A stretch of DNA of 64,000 bases. It comes from G963720475 sp963720475. GTDB lineage: Bacteria; Actinomycetota; Thermoleophilia; Solirubrobacterales; Thermoleophilaceae. The DNA is taken from the NCBI GenBank assembly GCA_963720475.1, contig OY970394.1, positions 1,984,001 to 2,048,000 on the forward strand. The letters run 5' to 3'. The notes under the pieces are model-generated. The model had not been told where the DNA came from. It saw only the letters and a program-made list of their open reading frames with translations, and did not search any database. Below are positions 37,804 through 46,949 of this stretch, one piece after another; positions within the stretch are counted from its first letter, which is position 1, and each line of letters starts with the position of its first letter. The translations under genes were made by a program, and so were the position numbers.

Positions 37804-39392
37804 CAGAGGCTCACGGCGCGGCCGTCCCGGAAGCCGTCGCGCGCCGTGATTCCCGCGACGACATCGGCGGCGATCGGCGAATCCGCCGTCACCACCATCG
37901 TCGCCTCCTCGGCGTCCTCGGGCCCGCGGCCGACGGCCGCCGAGACGATGTTCACGCCGGCCTCCCCGAATGCCGTTCCGACGTGTCCGAGCATTCCGGG
38001 GCGGTCCTCGTAGCGGAAGACGGCGAGGTGGTCCTCGAGCTGGACGTTGAAGCGTGATCCCCATGCCTCGAGCAGGTGCGGGCGGTCGAGGCGCCCAAGC
38101 GTCGTGCCGACGACGCGCGAAGCGGTGCCGTTGCTCGTCACCGTCACGCGGACGAGATCGGTGAAGTCGCGCGCCTGCGGCCGGTCGGTCTCGCCGATCG
38201 CGATCCCGCGCTCGGCGGCGATCGAGGGAGCGTTGACGTCGTTGATCTCCTCCTCGGTGTGGCCGGCCAGGAGGCCCTTCAGCACCTGGACGGTGAGCAG
38301 CCGCGTGTCCCGTTCGGCAATCCTGCCGAGGTACTCGACGTCGACGCCGTCGATCGAGGTTCCCGGGGCGAGCGCGGCCGCGATCCGCCCGAGCTGCGAG
38401 CTCAGCGGCACGAACGGGCCGAGCGCCTCGTAGTCCTCGGGCGCCACCGCGGGCACGTTGACGGCGCTGGTCACCACGCCGCCGGTGAGCGCGGCGACGA
38501 CCTGCTCGGCCGCCTGATAGCCGGCGCGGTCGGTTGCCTCGGTCGTGGATGCGCCGAGGTGGGGCGTGACGATCACGTTCGCCATTCCAAACAGCGGATG
38601 GTCGGTGACCGGCTCCTCGCGGAAGACGTCGAGCGCTGCGCCGCCGACCTTCCCCGACTCGAGCGCCGCGCGCAGGTCGTCGTCCACGAGCAGCGGCCCG
38701 CGCGCGACGTTGAGCACCCGAACGCCGTCCTTCATCTTCGAGAACGCCTCGGCGTCGAGCCAGTTCTCGGTCTCGGGGGTCTTCGGCAGGTGGATCGTGA
38801 TGAAGTCGGCGCTCGCGTAGAGCTCGTCGGAGGTCTTCGTGCGCTCGACGCCGAGGTCGCGGAAGCGCTCCTCGGCGACGTAGGCGTCGAAGGCAACGAC
38901 GCGCATGCCGAAGGCGAGCGCGCGCTGGGCGACGAGCTGGCCGATGCGGCCGAACCCGAGCACGCCGAGCGTCTTCTCGTACAGCTCGATGCCCGAGAAC
39001 TCCGACCGCTCCCACTTCCCCGCGGCGAGCGAGGCGTGCGCCTGCGGCACATTGCGCGCGAGCGCGAGCAGCAGCGCCATCGTGTGCTCGGCCGCGGTGA
39101 TCACGTTCGACTGCGGCGCGTTCGCGACGACGATGCCGCGCTTGGTGGCAGCCTCGACGTCGACGTTGTCGACTCCGACCCCGGCGCGTCCGACGACCTT
39201 CAGGTTCTCGGCCTTGTCGAACAGCTCGGCCGTCAGCTTCGTGCCCGACCTGATCAGGATGCCGTCGAACTCGCCGATCCGTCGCTCGAGCTCGCCCTCG
39301 TCCCAGTCGATGCCGAGCTCGACCTCGAGGCCCGCCTCGCGCAGCAGTTCGGCGCCCGAGTCCCCGACCTTCTCCTTGATGAGGACCTTCAC
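37803..39392 (-). CDS. serA: D-3-phosphoglycerate dehydrogenase SerA
   Basis: First enzyme of serine synthesis. 529 residues, the long form: the NAD-binding domain has LGVLGFGRIGQLVAQRA, and the catalytic Arg, Glu and His blocks are VARGPLLVDD, ALDVFREEPVTDHPLF and VTPHLGASTTEA. An intervening domain and a C-terminal ACT domain (RPGMLGHVGTAFGEAGVNI, about 455-525) follow. The GTG start at 39392 overlaps the serC stop as GTGA. Serine probably binds the ACT domain for feedback control, as in the mycobacterial enzyme. Confidence 0.96.
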   Translation of the reverse strand: MKVLIKEKVGDSGAELLREAGLEVELGIDWDEGELERRIGEFDGILIRSGTKLTAELFDKAENLKVVGRAGVGVDNVDVEAATKRGIVVANAPQSNVITAAEHTMALLLALARNVPQAHASLAAGKWERSEFSGIELYEKTLGVLGFGRIGQLVAQRALAFGMRVVAFDAYVAEERFRDLGVERTKTSDELYASADFITIHLPKTPETENWLDAEAFSKMKDGVRVLNVARGPLLVDDDLRAALESGKVGGAALDVFREEPVTDHPLFGMANVIVTPHLGASTTEATDRAGYQAAEQVVAALTGGVVTSAVNVPAVAPEDYEALGPFVPLSSQLGRIAAALAPGTSIDGVDVEYLGRIAERDTRLLTVQVLKGLLAGHTEEEINDVNAPSIAAERGIAIGETDRPQARDFTDLVRVTVTSNGTASRVVGTTLGRLDRPHLLEAWGSRFNVQLEDHLAVFRYEDRPGMLGHVGTAFGEAGVNIVSAAVGRGPEDAEEATMVVTADSPIAADVVAGITARDGFRDGRAVSL

Positions 39393-40531
39393 CGCGTGAC
39401 CTCCGGGACGTTCTCGATCGTCCAGTCGATGCAGGCCGTCAGCGCCTCGACGTCGGCGGGCTCGACCGCGGGGAACATGCCGATCCGCAGCTGGTTGCGC
39501 CCCAGCTTGCGGTAGGGCTCGGTGTCGACGATGCCGTTCGCGCGCAGCGCGGCGGCGATCGCAGCGGCGTCGATGCCGTCGTCGAAGTCGATCGTGCCGA
39601 CCACCAGCGAGCGCTTGGCCGTGTCGGCGACGAAAGGCGTCGCCTGCTCGGACGCTTCCGCCCAGCTGTAGAGGTGGCCCGACGACGCGGTCGTGCGCCC
39701 GACGCACCAGTCAAGCCCGCCGTTGCCGTTCATCCACTCGATCTGGTCCGCGAGCAGGAGGAGGGTCGCGAGCGCGGGCGTGTTGTAGGTCTGGTCCTTG
39801 CGCGAGTTTTCGAGCGCCGTCGAGAGCGACAGGAACTCCGGCTGCCAGCGGTCGGTCGCCGCGTCGAGCTCCTCGATCCGCGCGATCGCCGCCGGGCTGA
39901 GCAGGGCGAGCCACAGGCCGCCGTCCGAGGCGAACCCCTTCTGCGGTGCGAAGTAGTACGCGTCGGCCTGGTCGACGTCCACGGGCAGTCCTGCGGCCCC
40001 GGAGGTCGCATCCACGAGCACGAGCGCCTCACCGGCGTCGGCGGGGCGCTCGACCGGGACCATCACCCCGGTCGAGGTCTCGTTGTGTGCCCACGTGATC
40101 GCGTCGGCCTGCGGGTCGGCAGCCGGGGCGGGTGCATCGCCCGGATCGGCGCTGAGATCGATCGGATCCGCGAGGAAGGGGGCCGCGGCGAGCGACGAGG
40201 CGAACTTGCGCGAGAACTCCCCGTAGGTAAGGCACACCGCCCGCTCGCGGACGAGCCAGCACGCGGCGGCCTCCCAGAACGCGGTGGTCCCGCCGTTTCC
40301 GAGCAGCACCTCGTATCCGTCCGGCAGCGAGAACAGCTCTCCCAACCCCTCGCGCACGCGCCCGACGACGTCCTTCACCGGGCGCTGGCGGTGAGAGGTG
40401 CCGATGACGCCGGCTCCGACCTCGACGAGGCGTTGCAGCTGCTCGTCGCGGACCTTCGACGGCCCGCAGCCGAAGCGCCCGTCTGCGGGCAGCAGCTCCT
40501 TCGGGATGCGCGTGGCGACGCTCGTGGTCAT
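39389..40531 (-). CDS. serC: Phosphoserine aminotransferase SerC
   Basis: PLP enzyme converting 3-phosphohydroxypyruvate to phosphoserine, 380 residues, the actinobacterial type. Blocks are FGCGPSKVRDEQ, GTSHRQRPVKDVVGRVREGL, LGNGGTTAFWEAA, VDATSGAAGLPVDV and YYFAPQKGFASDGGLW with the PLP lysine in PQK. It forms a tight operon with serA. The ATG at 40531 follows TAGACT by 8 bases and has no Shine-Dalgarno, so it may start a leaderless message. Confidence 0.95.
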   Translation of the reverse strand: MTTSVATRIPKELLPADGRFGCGPSKVRDEQLQRLVEVGAGVIGTSHRQRPVKDVVGRVREGLGELFSLPDGYEVLLGNGGTTAFWEAAACWLVRERAVCLTYGEFSRKFASSLAAAPFLADPIDLSADPGDAPAPAADPQADAITWAHNETSTGVMVPVERPADAGEALVLVDATSGAAGLPVDVDQADAYYFAPQKGFASDGGLWLALLSPAAIARIEELDAATDRWQPEFLSLSTALENSRKDQTYNTPALATLLLLADQIEWMNGNGGLDWCVGRTTASSGHLYSWAEASEQATPFVADTAKRSLVVGTIDFDDGIDAAAIAAALRANGIVDTEPYRKLGRNQLRIGMFPAVEPADVEALTACIDWTIENVPEVTR

Positions 40532-40539
40532 GGCCCCCG

Positions 40540-40545
40540 AGTCTA
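40540..40545 (-). promoter_or_regulatory. Putative -10 box of serC promoter, overlapping an upstream stop codon
   Basis: TAGACT on the minus strand, 8 bases before the serC ATG. Its first three bases are the TAG stop of the upstream DUF4190-type gene. Confidence 0.4.
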
Positions 40546-41097
40546 GGGGGCGACCATCGCGGCAACGCGTGCCGCGAGGAGGACGATGGTGCTGAACGGG
40601 TCGTCCGAGTCGGTCTCGTCGAGTTCGTCGAGGATGTCGGGATCGCTGACGAACGCGGCGATCCAGCCTCCGCCGGCGAGCACCGAAAGCACGACAGTGA
40701 CGATGCCGAGGATGAAGCCGGCTTGCGCGAGGCCGCGGTGCTTTCGCGTCTGGCCGGAGTCGACCGCGTTGCGGCCCCGCCGCCCGATGACGATCGCGAC
40801 GATCCCGACGGCCAGCGAAAGGGGCGCGCCGAGGCCAATGGACGAGAGCAGGATGCCGAGGCCGACGATTCCGAGCACTAGCGCCGCCACGGCGTTGCCG
40901 TTGCCGGGCTCCGCGTAGGCAGGGTACTGCTGGTAGTAGGCCGGCTGCTGGTACTGCGAGGTCTGCTGTTGTGGCGGCTGCTGCGGCTGTGGCGCCTGTG
41001 GCTGGACGGGCGGCGGTGGGGGTTGCGTGCGGTCGGGCTCCGGCCCGGGCGGCTCCGGCGGGAGCCAGCCGCCCTGCTCCTCGCCGTCGCTGGTCAT
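40543..41097 (-). CDS. Small membrane protein with Pro/Gln-rich N-terminus (DUF4190-like)
   Basis: 184 residues. The first about 65 are rich in Pro, Gln and Tyr (PPPVQPQAPQPQQPPQQQ); then come three hydrophobic segments (about 68-90, 92-110, 130-152), the pattern of DUF4190-type proteins that often accompany Pro-rich cytosolic tails in actinobacteria. The function is unknown. It lies 7 bases after ilvC and upstream of serC on the same strand. Confidence 0.7.
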   Translation of the reverse strand: MTSDGEEQGGWLPPEPPGPEPDRTQPPPPPVQPQAPQPQQPPQQQTSQYQQPAYYQQYPAYAEPGNGNAVAALVLGIVGLGILLSSIGLGAPLSLAVGIVAIVIGRRGRNAVDSGQTRKHRGLAQAGFILGIVTVVLSVLAGGGWIAAFVSDPDILDELDETDSDDPFSTIVLLAARVAAMVAP

Positions 41098-41104
41098 CGG
41101 CGAA

Positions 41105-42094
<990 letters not shown>

Positions 42095-42103
42095 CGGCGG
42101 CGG

Positions 42104-42109
42104 ACTCTA
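42104..42109 (-). promoter_or_regulatory. Putative -10 box of ilvC promoter, overlapping the menE stop
   Basis: TAGAGT on the minus strand, 9 bases before the ilvC ATG. The TAG is also the menE stop codon. Confidence 0.35.
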
Positions 42110-43417
42110 GCGGGCGTCGCTCGCGAGCTTGCGGCGGAGGACCTTGCCTGCGGGGGTCCGGGGGAGCTCGTCGACGCGGACGATGCGCTTGGGGACCTCG
42201 TGGGGTGACAGCGACTCGCGCGCGTGTGCGATCAGGTCGTCGTCGTCGGTCTCGGCGGCGGGCTTGACGAATGCGGTCACGGCCTCGCCCCACTCCTCGT
42301 CGGGAACGCCGACGACGGCGACCTCCTCCACGCCGGGGTGCGATTCGAGCGCCCTCTCGACACGGACCGGCACGACGTTCTCGCCGCCGGTGACGATCAC
42401 GTCGTCCATACGGCCATCGATCGCGAGGCAGCCGCCCTCGTCGAGGGCGCCGCGGTCGCCCGTATGAAGCCAGCCGTCGGCGGCGAGGGCGTCCTCGGCC
42501 ACCATCGGGCCCTTGGCGAGGATCTCGCCCGAGGGCTCGATCCGCAGCTCTGCGCCCTTCAGCGCCCGAGCACAGCGCTCACCGGGCCTGGCGGCGGCGA
42601 TCTGCGAAGCGGTCTCCGTCATCCCGTAGCTCGGCACGGCGGGGAGTCCCATCTCATCCGCCCAGTCGAGGATCGCGGGCGGGATGGGCCCGCCGCCGAG
42701 GAGGACGACCCGCAGGTTCGGAGCCTCGGTCAGGCCGGCCGCCTGAACGCGCTGCAGCATCGTCGCGACGAGCGAGACGTGCGTGACCTCTCCCCCGTGG
42801 ATCGCCGCGCGCACCCGCTCCGGCGTGAAGCCATCGTGGAGAACAGCCGTGGTGGCGTAGATCGCAGCGCGGATCAGGACCGAGAGCCCGCCGACATGGA
42901 AGAGCGGCAACGGCGCGAGCCAGCGGTCGCCGGGCTCGACGCCGAGGTTGTCGGCGGACGCGAGCGCAGAGGCGTGGTGGTTTCCGAAGCTGAGCTCGAT
43001 CCCGTTCGGCTCGCCGGTCGTGCCAGACGTGTAAATCAGCGTGTGCGCCGTCTCCGGGTCGTGCTCGGTCCGAAGCTCCACGCCACCGGCCTCCTCTCCC
43101 TCGAGCGGCTCCGAGACGACGACCTTGGGCTGCGCGTCCGCGATGAACGGCGCCCGCTCTGCGTCGCCGACGCGGGGGTCGAGCGGGACGAAGGCCGCGC
43201 CGAGGCGTGGCGTGGCGTGCAACAGCGTCGCAAACGCGAGGCTCGCGGGGAGTGAGGTCGCGACCCGATCGCCCTCCCCCACGCCGAGCGCCGCGAGACG
43301 TCGCGCGGCGTCGTCGGCCGCGTGCTCCAGCTCGGCGTAGGTCAGCTCGCCGTCGTCGGCGACTACCGCGGGGTGTTCGGGGCGCTTCGACGCCGCGGTC
43401 GCGAGCCAGTCCTCCAT
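42107..43417 (-). CDS. menE: o-Succinylbenzoate-CoA ligase MenE
   Basis: AMP-forming acyl-CoA ligase, 436 residues, activating o-succinylbenzoate in menaquinone synthesis. It has the P-loop-like YTSGTTGEPNG, core motif YGMTETASQ, GWLHTGDRG and the C-terminal lysine in RTPAGKVLRRKL. The specific role is inferred from the men genes on both sides; the short length is usual for MenE. TAGCCT lies 8 bases before the ATG at 43417, and a palindrome stands in the divergent region shared with menB. Confidence 0.88.
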   Translation of the reverse strand: MEDWLATAASKRPEHPAVVADDGELTYAELEHAADDAARRLAALGVGEGDRVATSLPASLAFATLLHATPRLGAAFVPLDPRVGDAERAPFIADAQPKVVVSEPLEGEEAGGVELRTEHDPETAHTLIYTSGTTGEPNGIELSFGNHHASALASADNLGVEPGDRWLAPLPLFHVGGLSVLIRAAIYATTAVLHDGFTPERVRAAIHGGEVTHVSLVATMLQRVQAAGLTEAPNLRVVLLGGGPIPPAILDWADEMGLPAVPSYGMTETASQIAAARPGERCARALKGAELRIEPSGEILAKGPMVAEDALAADGWLHTGDRGALDEGGCLAIDGRMDDVIVTGGENVVPVRVERALESHPGVEEVAVVGVPDEEWGEAVTAFVKPAAETDDDDLIAHARESLSPHEVPKRIVRVDELPRTPAGKVLRRKLASDAR

Positions 43418-43425
43418 CGGCCGCG

Positions 43426-43431
43426 AGGCTA
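43426..43431 (-). promoter_or_regulatory. Putative -10 box of leaderless menE promoter
   Basis: TAGCCT on the minus strand, 8 bases before the menE ATG, in the 120-base divergent region. Confidence 0.4.
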
Positions 43432-43479
43432 GCGCGTCGCCGCGGCGGCCTGGGAACGGTGGCACCGAAAGTGTCCCCC

Positions 43480-43496
43480 CGACAACATCGTTGTCG
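43480..43496. promoter_or_regulatory. Palindromic operator candidate between menE and menB
   Basis: CGACAAC-ATC-GTTGTCG, perfect 7-base arms around a 3-base centre, in the middle of the divergent intergenic region. A second, imperfect copy lies 38 bases away at the menB start site. The pattern suggests a dimeric repressor or activator shared by both directions. Confidence 0.55.
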
Positions 43497-43518
43497 CCGA
43501 TGCGAGCGCCCGATCGAG

Positions 43519-43533
43519 GACAACTATCGTTCG
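43519..43533 (+). promoter_or_regulatory. menB promoter -10 with imperfect copy of the palindrome
   Basis: GACAAC followed by TATCGTTCG. TATCGT (43525-43530) is the probable -10, 7 bases before the menB ATG. The GACAAC and GTTCG parts echo the upstream palindrome. Confidence 0.4.
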
Positions 43534-43537
43534 CCGC

Positions 43538-44425
43538 ATGGCGACACAGCAGAGCGCGCGCGAATGGGCAGAGGAGCAGGGCAAACGCTCGATCGAGCCG
43601 GGTGCGGACTGGCAGTCCGCCGGCGAGTACGACGACATCCGCTACGAGACCGCGGACGGGATCGCCAAGATCACCATCGACCGCCCGGACGTCCGCAACG
43701 CGTTCCGGCCGGAGACGCTGATCGAGGTCGCCGACGCGCTGACGAAGGCGCGCGAGGACCTCGACGTCGGCGTGATCATCCTCGCCGGTGAGGGACCCCT
43801 GGCCTTCTGTTCCGGCGGCGACCAGAACGTGCGTGGCGACGCCGGCTACGTCGCCGGGGACGCAGAGCGCGGGGTCGGGCGCTTCCACGTCACCGATCTC
43901 CAGGTCCAGATGCGGCGCACGCCGAAGCCGATCGTCGCGATGATCGCGGGCTACGCGATCGGCGGCGGGCACGTGCTGCACGTCGTCTGCGACCTCTCGA
44001 TCGCGGCCGACAACGCGCGCTTCGGGCAGACAGGGCCGAAGGTCGGCAGCTTCGACGGCGGCTTTGGCGCGGCTTCGCTGGCCGCGCTCGTCGGGCCGAA
44101 GAAGGCGAAGGAGATCTGGTTCCTCTGCCGTCAGTACGACGCGACCGAGGCCCTCGAGATGGGACTGGTCAACACGGTCGTCCCGCTCGAACAGCTCGAG
44201 GTCGAGACGGTCCAGTGGTGCCGCGAGATGCTCGAGCTCTCCCCCTTCTCGCTGCGGCTGCTGAAGGCGAGCTTCAACGCCGCCGAGGACGGGCTGAGCG
44301 GGCTCCAACAGCTCGCTCACGACACGAACCTCCTCTTCTACATGTCCGAGGAGGCCCAGGAGGGCCGTAACGCCTACCGCGAGAAGCGCCGGCCCGACTT
44401 CGGCAAGTTCCCCAAGCGCCCGTGA
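43538..44425 (+). CDS. menB: 1,4-Dihydroxy-2-naphthoyl-CoA synthase MenB
   Basis: Crotonase-fold enzyme closing the second ring of menaquinone. 295 residues. Key blocks are FCSGGDQNVRGDAGYV, IVAMIAGYAIGGGHVLHVVCDLSIAADNARFGQTGPKVGSFDGGFG (typical of MenB) and the C-terminal REKRRPDFGKFPKRP. The first about 30 residues form an N-terminal extension common in actinobacteria. The ATG has no Shine-Dalgarno. Its GTGA junction with menA couples translation. Confidence 0.95.
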   Translation: MATQQSAREWAEEQGKRSIEPGADWQSAGEYDDIRYETADGIAKITIDRPDVRNAFRPETLIEVADALTKAREDLDVGVIILAGEGPLAFCSGGDQNVRGDAGYVAGDAERGVGRFHVTDLQVQMRRTPKPIVAMIAGYAIGGGHVLHVVCDLSIAADNARFGQTGPKVGSFDGGFGAASLAALVGPKKAKEIWFLCRQYDATEALEMGLVNTVVPLEQLEVETVQWCREMLELSPFSLRLLKASFNAAEDGLSGLQQLAHDTNLLFYMSEEAQEGRNAYREKRRPDFGKFPKRP

Positions 44426-45303
44426 GCACGATCCGGCTGTGGCTCGTCGCGGCCCGGCCGCGGACGCTTCCCGCAGCGATCGCGCCGGTGCTTGTGGGAA
44501 CCGCGCTCGCCGGCAGCGAGGACGTCTTTCGCCCGCTCGCGTTCGTCGCGGCGCTGGTCGGCAGCATCTTCATCCAGGTCGGCACCAACCTCGCCAACGA
44601 CTACTCCGACGCCCGTCGGGGGGCGGACACCGAGGACCGGCTCGGGCCGGTCCGCGTCACGGCCGGCGGGCTGATGCCCCCGCGCACGGTGCTGATCGGC
44701 ACCTACGTCGCATTCGGGATCGCCGTCGCCGCAGGCACCTACCTGACGGTCGTCGCCGGCTGGCAGCTGCTGGTCGTCGGCGTCGTCTCGATCGCGGCGG
44801 GCGTGCTCTACACCGGCGGCCCGCGCCCGTACGGCTACGCGGGCCTCGGCGAGCTGTTCGTCTTCCTCTTCTTCGGCGTCGTGGCCGTCGTCGGGTCCTA
44901 CTTCGTCCAGACCGAAGAGCTCCGCTGGGAGGCGTTCGCCCTCTCAGTCCCGATCGGGCTGCTCGCCGCGGCGATCTTGGTCGTGAACAACGTGCGGGAC
45001 ATCGAGACCGATGCGCGCGCAGGGAAGCGCACTCTGGCGGTAAAGCTCGGGCGCGAGGGTGCGCGCAAGCTCTTCGCGACGATGATCGTGGTGGCCTACC
45101 TCGCGCCTGCGGCGATCGTTGGCGCGGGCGGCCTCGACGAATGGATCCTGCTGCCGCTGGCGAGTGCGGTGCTCGCGCCGGCGCTCATCCGCACGGTCAT
45201 GACGCGGACCGACGGGCCGTCGCTCAACGGCGCGCTCGCGGGTTGCGGGCGGCTCGAGGCGGTCTACGCACTGCTGCTGGCAGGAGGCGTGCTGCTGTCT
45301 TGA
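44422..45303 (+). CDS. menA: 1,4-Dihydroxy-2-naphthoate polyprenyltransferase MenA
   Basis: UbiA-superfamily integral membrane prenyltransferase, 293 residues, about nine helices. The two Asp-rich motifs are visible: NLANDYSDARRGADTEDR (first) and NNVRDIETDARAGKRTLAVKLG (second). It attaches the isoprenoid tail to DHNA at the membrane. The GTG start at 44422 overlaps menB as GTGA; the end overlaps menC as TTGA. Confidence 0.95.
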   Translation: MSTIRLWLVAARPRTLPAAIAPVLVGTALAGSEDVFRPLAFVAALVGSIFIQVGTNLANDYSDARRGADTEDRLGPVRVTAGGLMPPRTVLIGTYVAFGIAVAAGTYLTVVAGWQLLVVGVVSIAAGVLYTGGPRPYGYAGLGELFVFLFFGVVAVVGSYFVQTEELRWEAFALSVPIGLLAAAILVVNNVRDIETDARAGKRTLAVKLGREGARKLFATMIVVAYLAPAAIVGAGGLDEWILLPLASAVLAPALIRTVMTRTDGPSLNGALAGCGRLEAVYALLLAGGVLLS

Positions 45304-46313
45304 AGCGGACCCTGCTGCGCCTGTCGATCCCGTTCCGCGAGCCCTTCGTGACCGCCGCGGGCGTGGTCCTCACGCGTGAGATCGTGGTGATCAGGATCGA
45401 GGATGAGGCGGGCAACGTCGGTTACGGCGAAGCTGCGCCGTTCGAGCCCTACGACGGGGTGACGATCGAGCAGGTGATCGAGGCGCTGCGCGCGGGCCTG
45501 CCGGCCAACTCGCCCGCCCAGGCGCGCGCGGGCGAGGAACTCGCTCGCCTCGACCTCGCAGCCCGGCGCGAGGGGCGGGCGGTTGGCGCTCCCGGGGCCG
45601 ACGAGATCGCCGTCAACCGCACGCTCGGCGCGGGACCCCCGGAGGAGGTCGCCGAGCGGGCGGCCGAGGGGGTCCGCGAGGGCTTCTCGTGCTTCAAGGT
45701 GAAGGTAGGCCTCCCCGACGACGCCGCCCGGGTCGCGGCCGTGCGGGCAGCGATCGGCCCCTGGCCCGCGCTCCGTCTGGATGCAAACGCCGCTTGGACC
45801 GTGGACGAGGCGGTCTCGATGCTGAAGCGCCTGCGCCGCTACGACATCGAGCTGGTCGAGCAGCCGTGCGAGCGCCTCGACCAGCTCGCCGAAGTGCGCG
45901 CCCAGGTGGAGGTCCCGATCTGCGCGGACGAGTCCATCCAGACCGCCGGCGACGTGCAGACCGCGGCGCTGGCGGAGGCGTGCGACGTCGTCAACATCAA
46001 GCTCGCGCCGAGCGGCGGAGTTAGTGGAGCGCGCGCGGCTCTACGGGCGGCCCGCGAGCACGGGCTCGGCGCATTCGTCTCGAGCTCGCTCGATGGTCCG
46101 TGGGGCATCGCGGCGGCGCTGCAGCTGGTCGCGTCGGAGCAGCTCCGGCTCGCGTGCGGGCTCGCGACGCTCGAGTTGTTCGACGCGGAGATCGCCCGCA
46201 CCCTGCCAAAGGCGCGTGCCGGCCTCCTGCGGGTGCCGGAGGGGCCCGGGCTAGGAGTCAACGTCGGTGCGGCCGCCCTCGGCGAAGTGCTCGTCGAGGA
46301 AGTCGAGCACTAG
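45300..46313 (+). CDS. menC: o-Succinylbenzoate synthase MenC
   Basis: Enolase-superfamily dehydratase, 337 residues, making o-succinylbenzoate from SHCHC. The catalytic lysine pair is in CFKVKVG, and metal ligands are in LRLDANAAW, ELVEQPC and ICADESI; SSSLDGPWGIAA is near the end. The TTG start at 45300 overlaps the menA TGA as TTGA, and the N-terminus LKRTLLRLSIPFREPF fits the family. The last 63 bases overlap the end of menH on the other strand. Confidence 0.93.
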   Translation: MKRTLLRLSIPFREPFVTAAGVVLTREIVVIRIEDEAGNVGYGEAAPFEPYDGVTIEQVIEALRAGLPANSPAQARAGEELARLDLAARREGRAVGAPGADEIAVNRTLGAGPPEEVAERAAEGVREGFSCFKVKVGLPDDAARVAAVRAAIGPWPALRLDANAAWTVDEAVSMLKRLRRYDIELVEQPCERLDQLAEVRAQVEVPICADESIQTAGDVQTAALAEACDVVNIKLAPSGGVSGARAALRAAREHGLGAFVSSSLDGPWGIAAALQLVASEQLRLACGLATLELFDAEIARTLPKARAGLLRVPEGPGLGVNVGAAALGEVLVEEVEH

Positions 46314-46943
46314 CTCCGCGACGGCCTGCGGTCGCTCCAGGTGGGCGGCGTGGCCTGCGTCGGGAACGACCGCGGCCTGGGCGCGGGGCGCGAGCGAGGC
46401 AATCCGCTGCGCGGCCTCGGCGTAACGGTCGTCGCGATCGCCGGCGATCGCGAGTAGCGGCGTCGCTAGCTCGCCGAGGCGGTGCCAGACCGGCGGCATG
46501 GCGCCCTGGCCGTAGTGGCGCAGGGTCGCCGCGAGCTCGGCGGGTTCGTGGCTGAGGCGCCCGGCGCGCTGGCCCTCGACGACTTCGGGCGGCTGGCCCG
46601 CGAGTGCGGGGTTCCGCTCCCACCGCTCGACGACCGTCTCGATCGGCTGGTGTTCGATCCAGGAGGCGAGCTCCTCGTCGCTGCGCCTGCGTGCGTCGCG
46701 CTCCGTGTCGTCCTCGATCCCGGCGCTCACCCCCACGAGCACCAGCACGGGCGGGGCGGCCTGGAAAGCGGCGTGAAGCGCACGCCGTCCGCCCATCGAG
46801 TAACCGACGACGGCTGCCCCAGGCGGCGACTCGGCGCCCAGCTCGACGCAGACGCTCGGATAGCGTTCGCCGACCACGTTCGCGACCGGCGCCCACGTTT
46901 CCGCGCGCTGCATGAAGCCGGGAACGAACGCCACCTCCGCCAC
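46251..46943 (-). CDS. menH: Alpha/beta hydrolase, probable SHCHC synthase MenH
   Basis: 230 residues from a GTG at 46943 (VAEVAFVPGFMQRAETW). Features are the nucleophile elbow VVGYSMGGRRALHAAF, LLAIAGDRDDRYAEAA (acid) and VPDAGHAAHLERPQAV (catalytic His), matching MenH-type 2-succinyl-6-hydroxy-2,4-cyclohexadiene-1-carboxylate synthases. The assignment rests partly on position between menC and menD. It runs opposite to both: the tail overlaps menC by 63 bases, and only 6 bases separate its start from that of menD. Confidence 0.8.
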   Translation of the reverse strand: MAEVAFVPGFMQRAETWAPVANVVGERYPSVCVELGAESPPGAAVVGYSMGGRRALHAAFQAAPPVLVLVGVSAGIEDDTERDARRRSDEELASWIEHQPIETVVERWERNPALAGQPPEVVEGQRAGRLSHEPAELAATLRHYGQGAMPPVWHRLGELATPLLAIAGDRDDRYAEAAQRIASLAPRAQAAVVPDAGHAAHLERPQAVAELVLDFLDEHFAEGGRTDVDS

Positions 46944-46949
46944 GCACAG

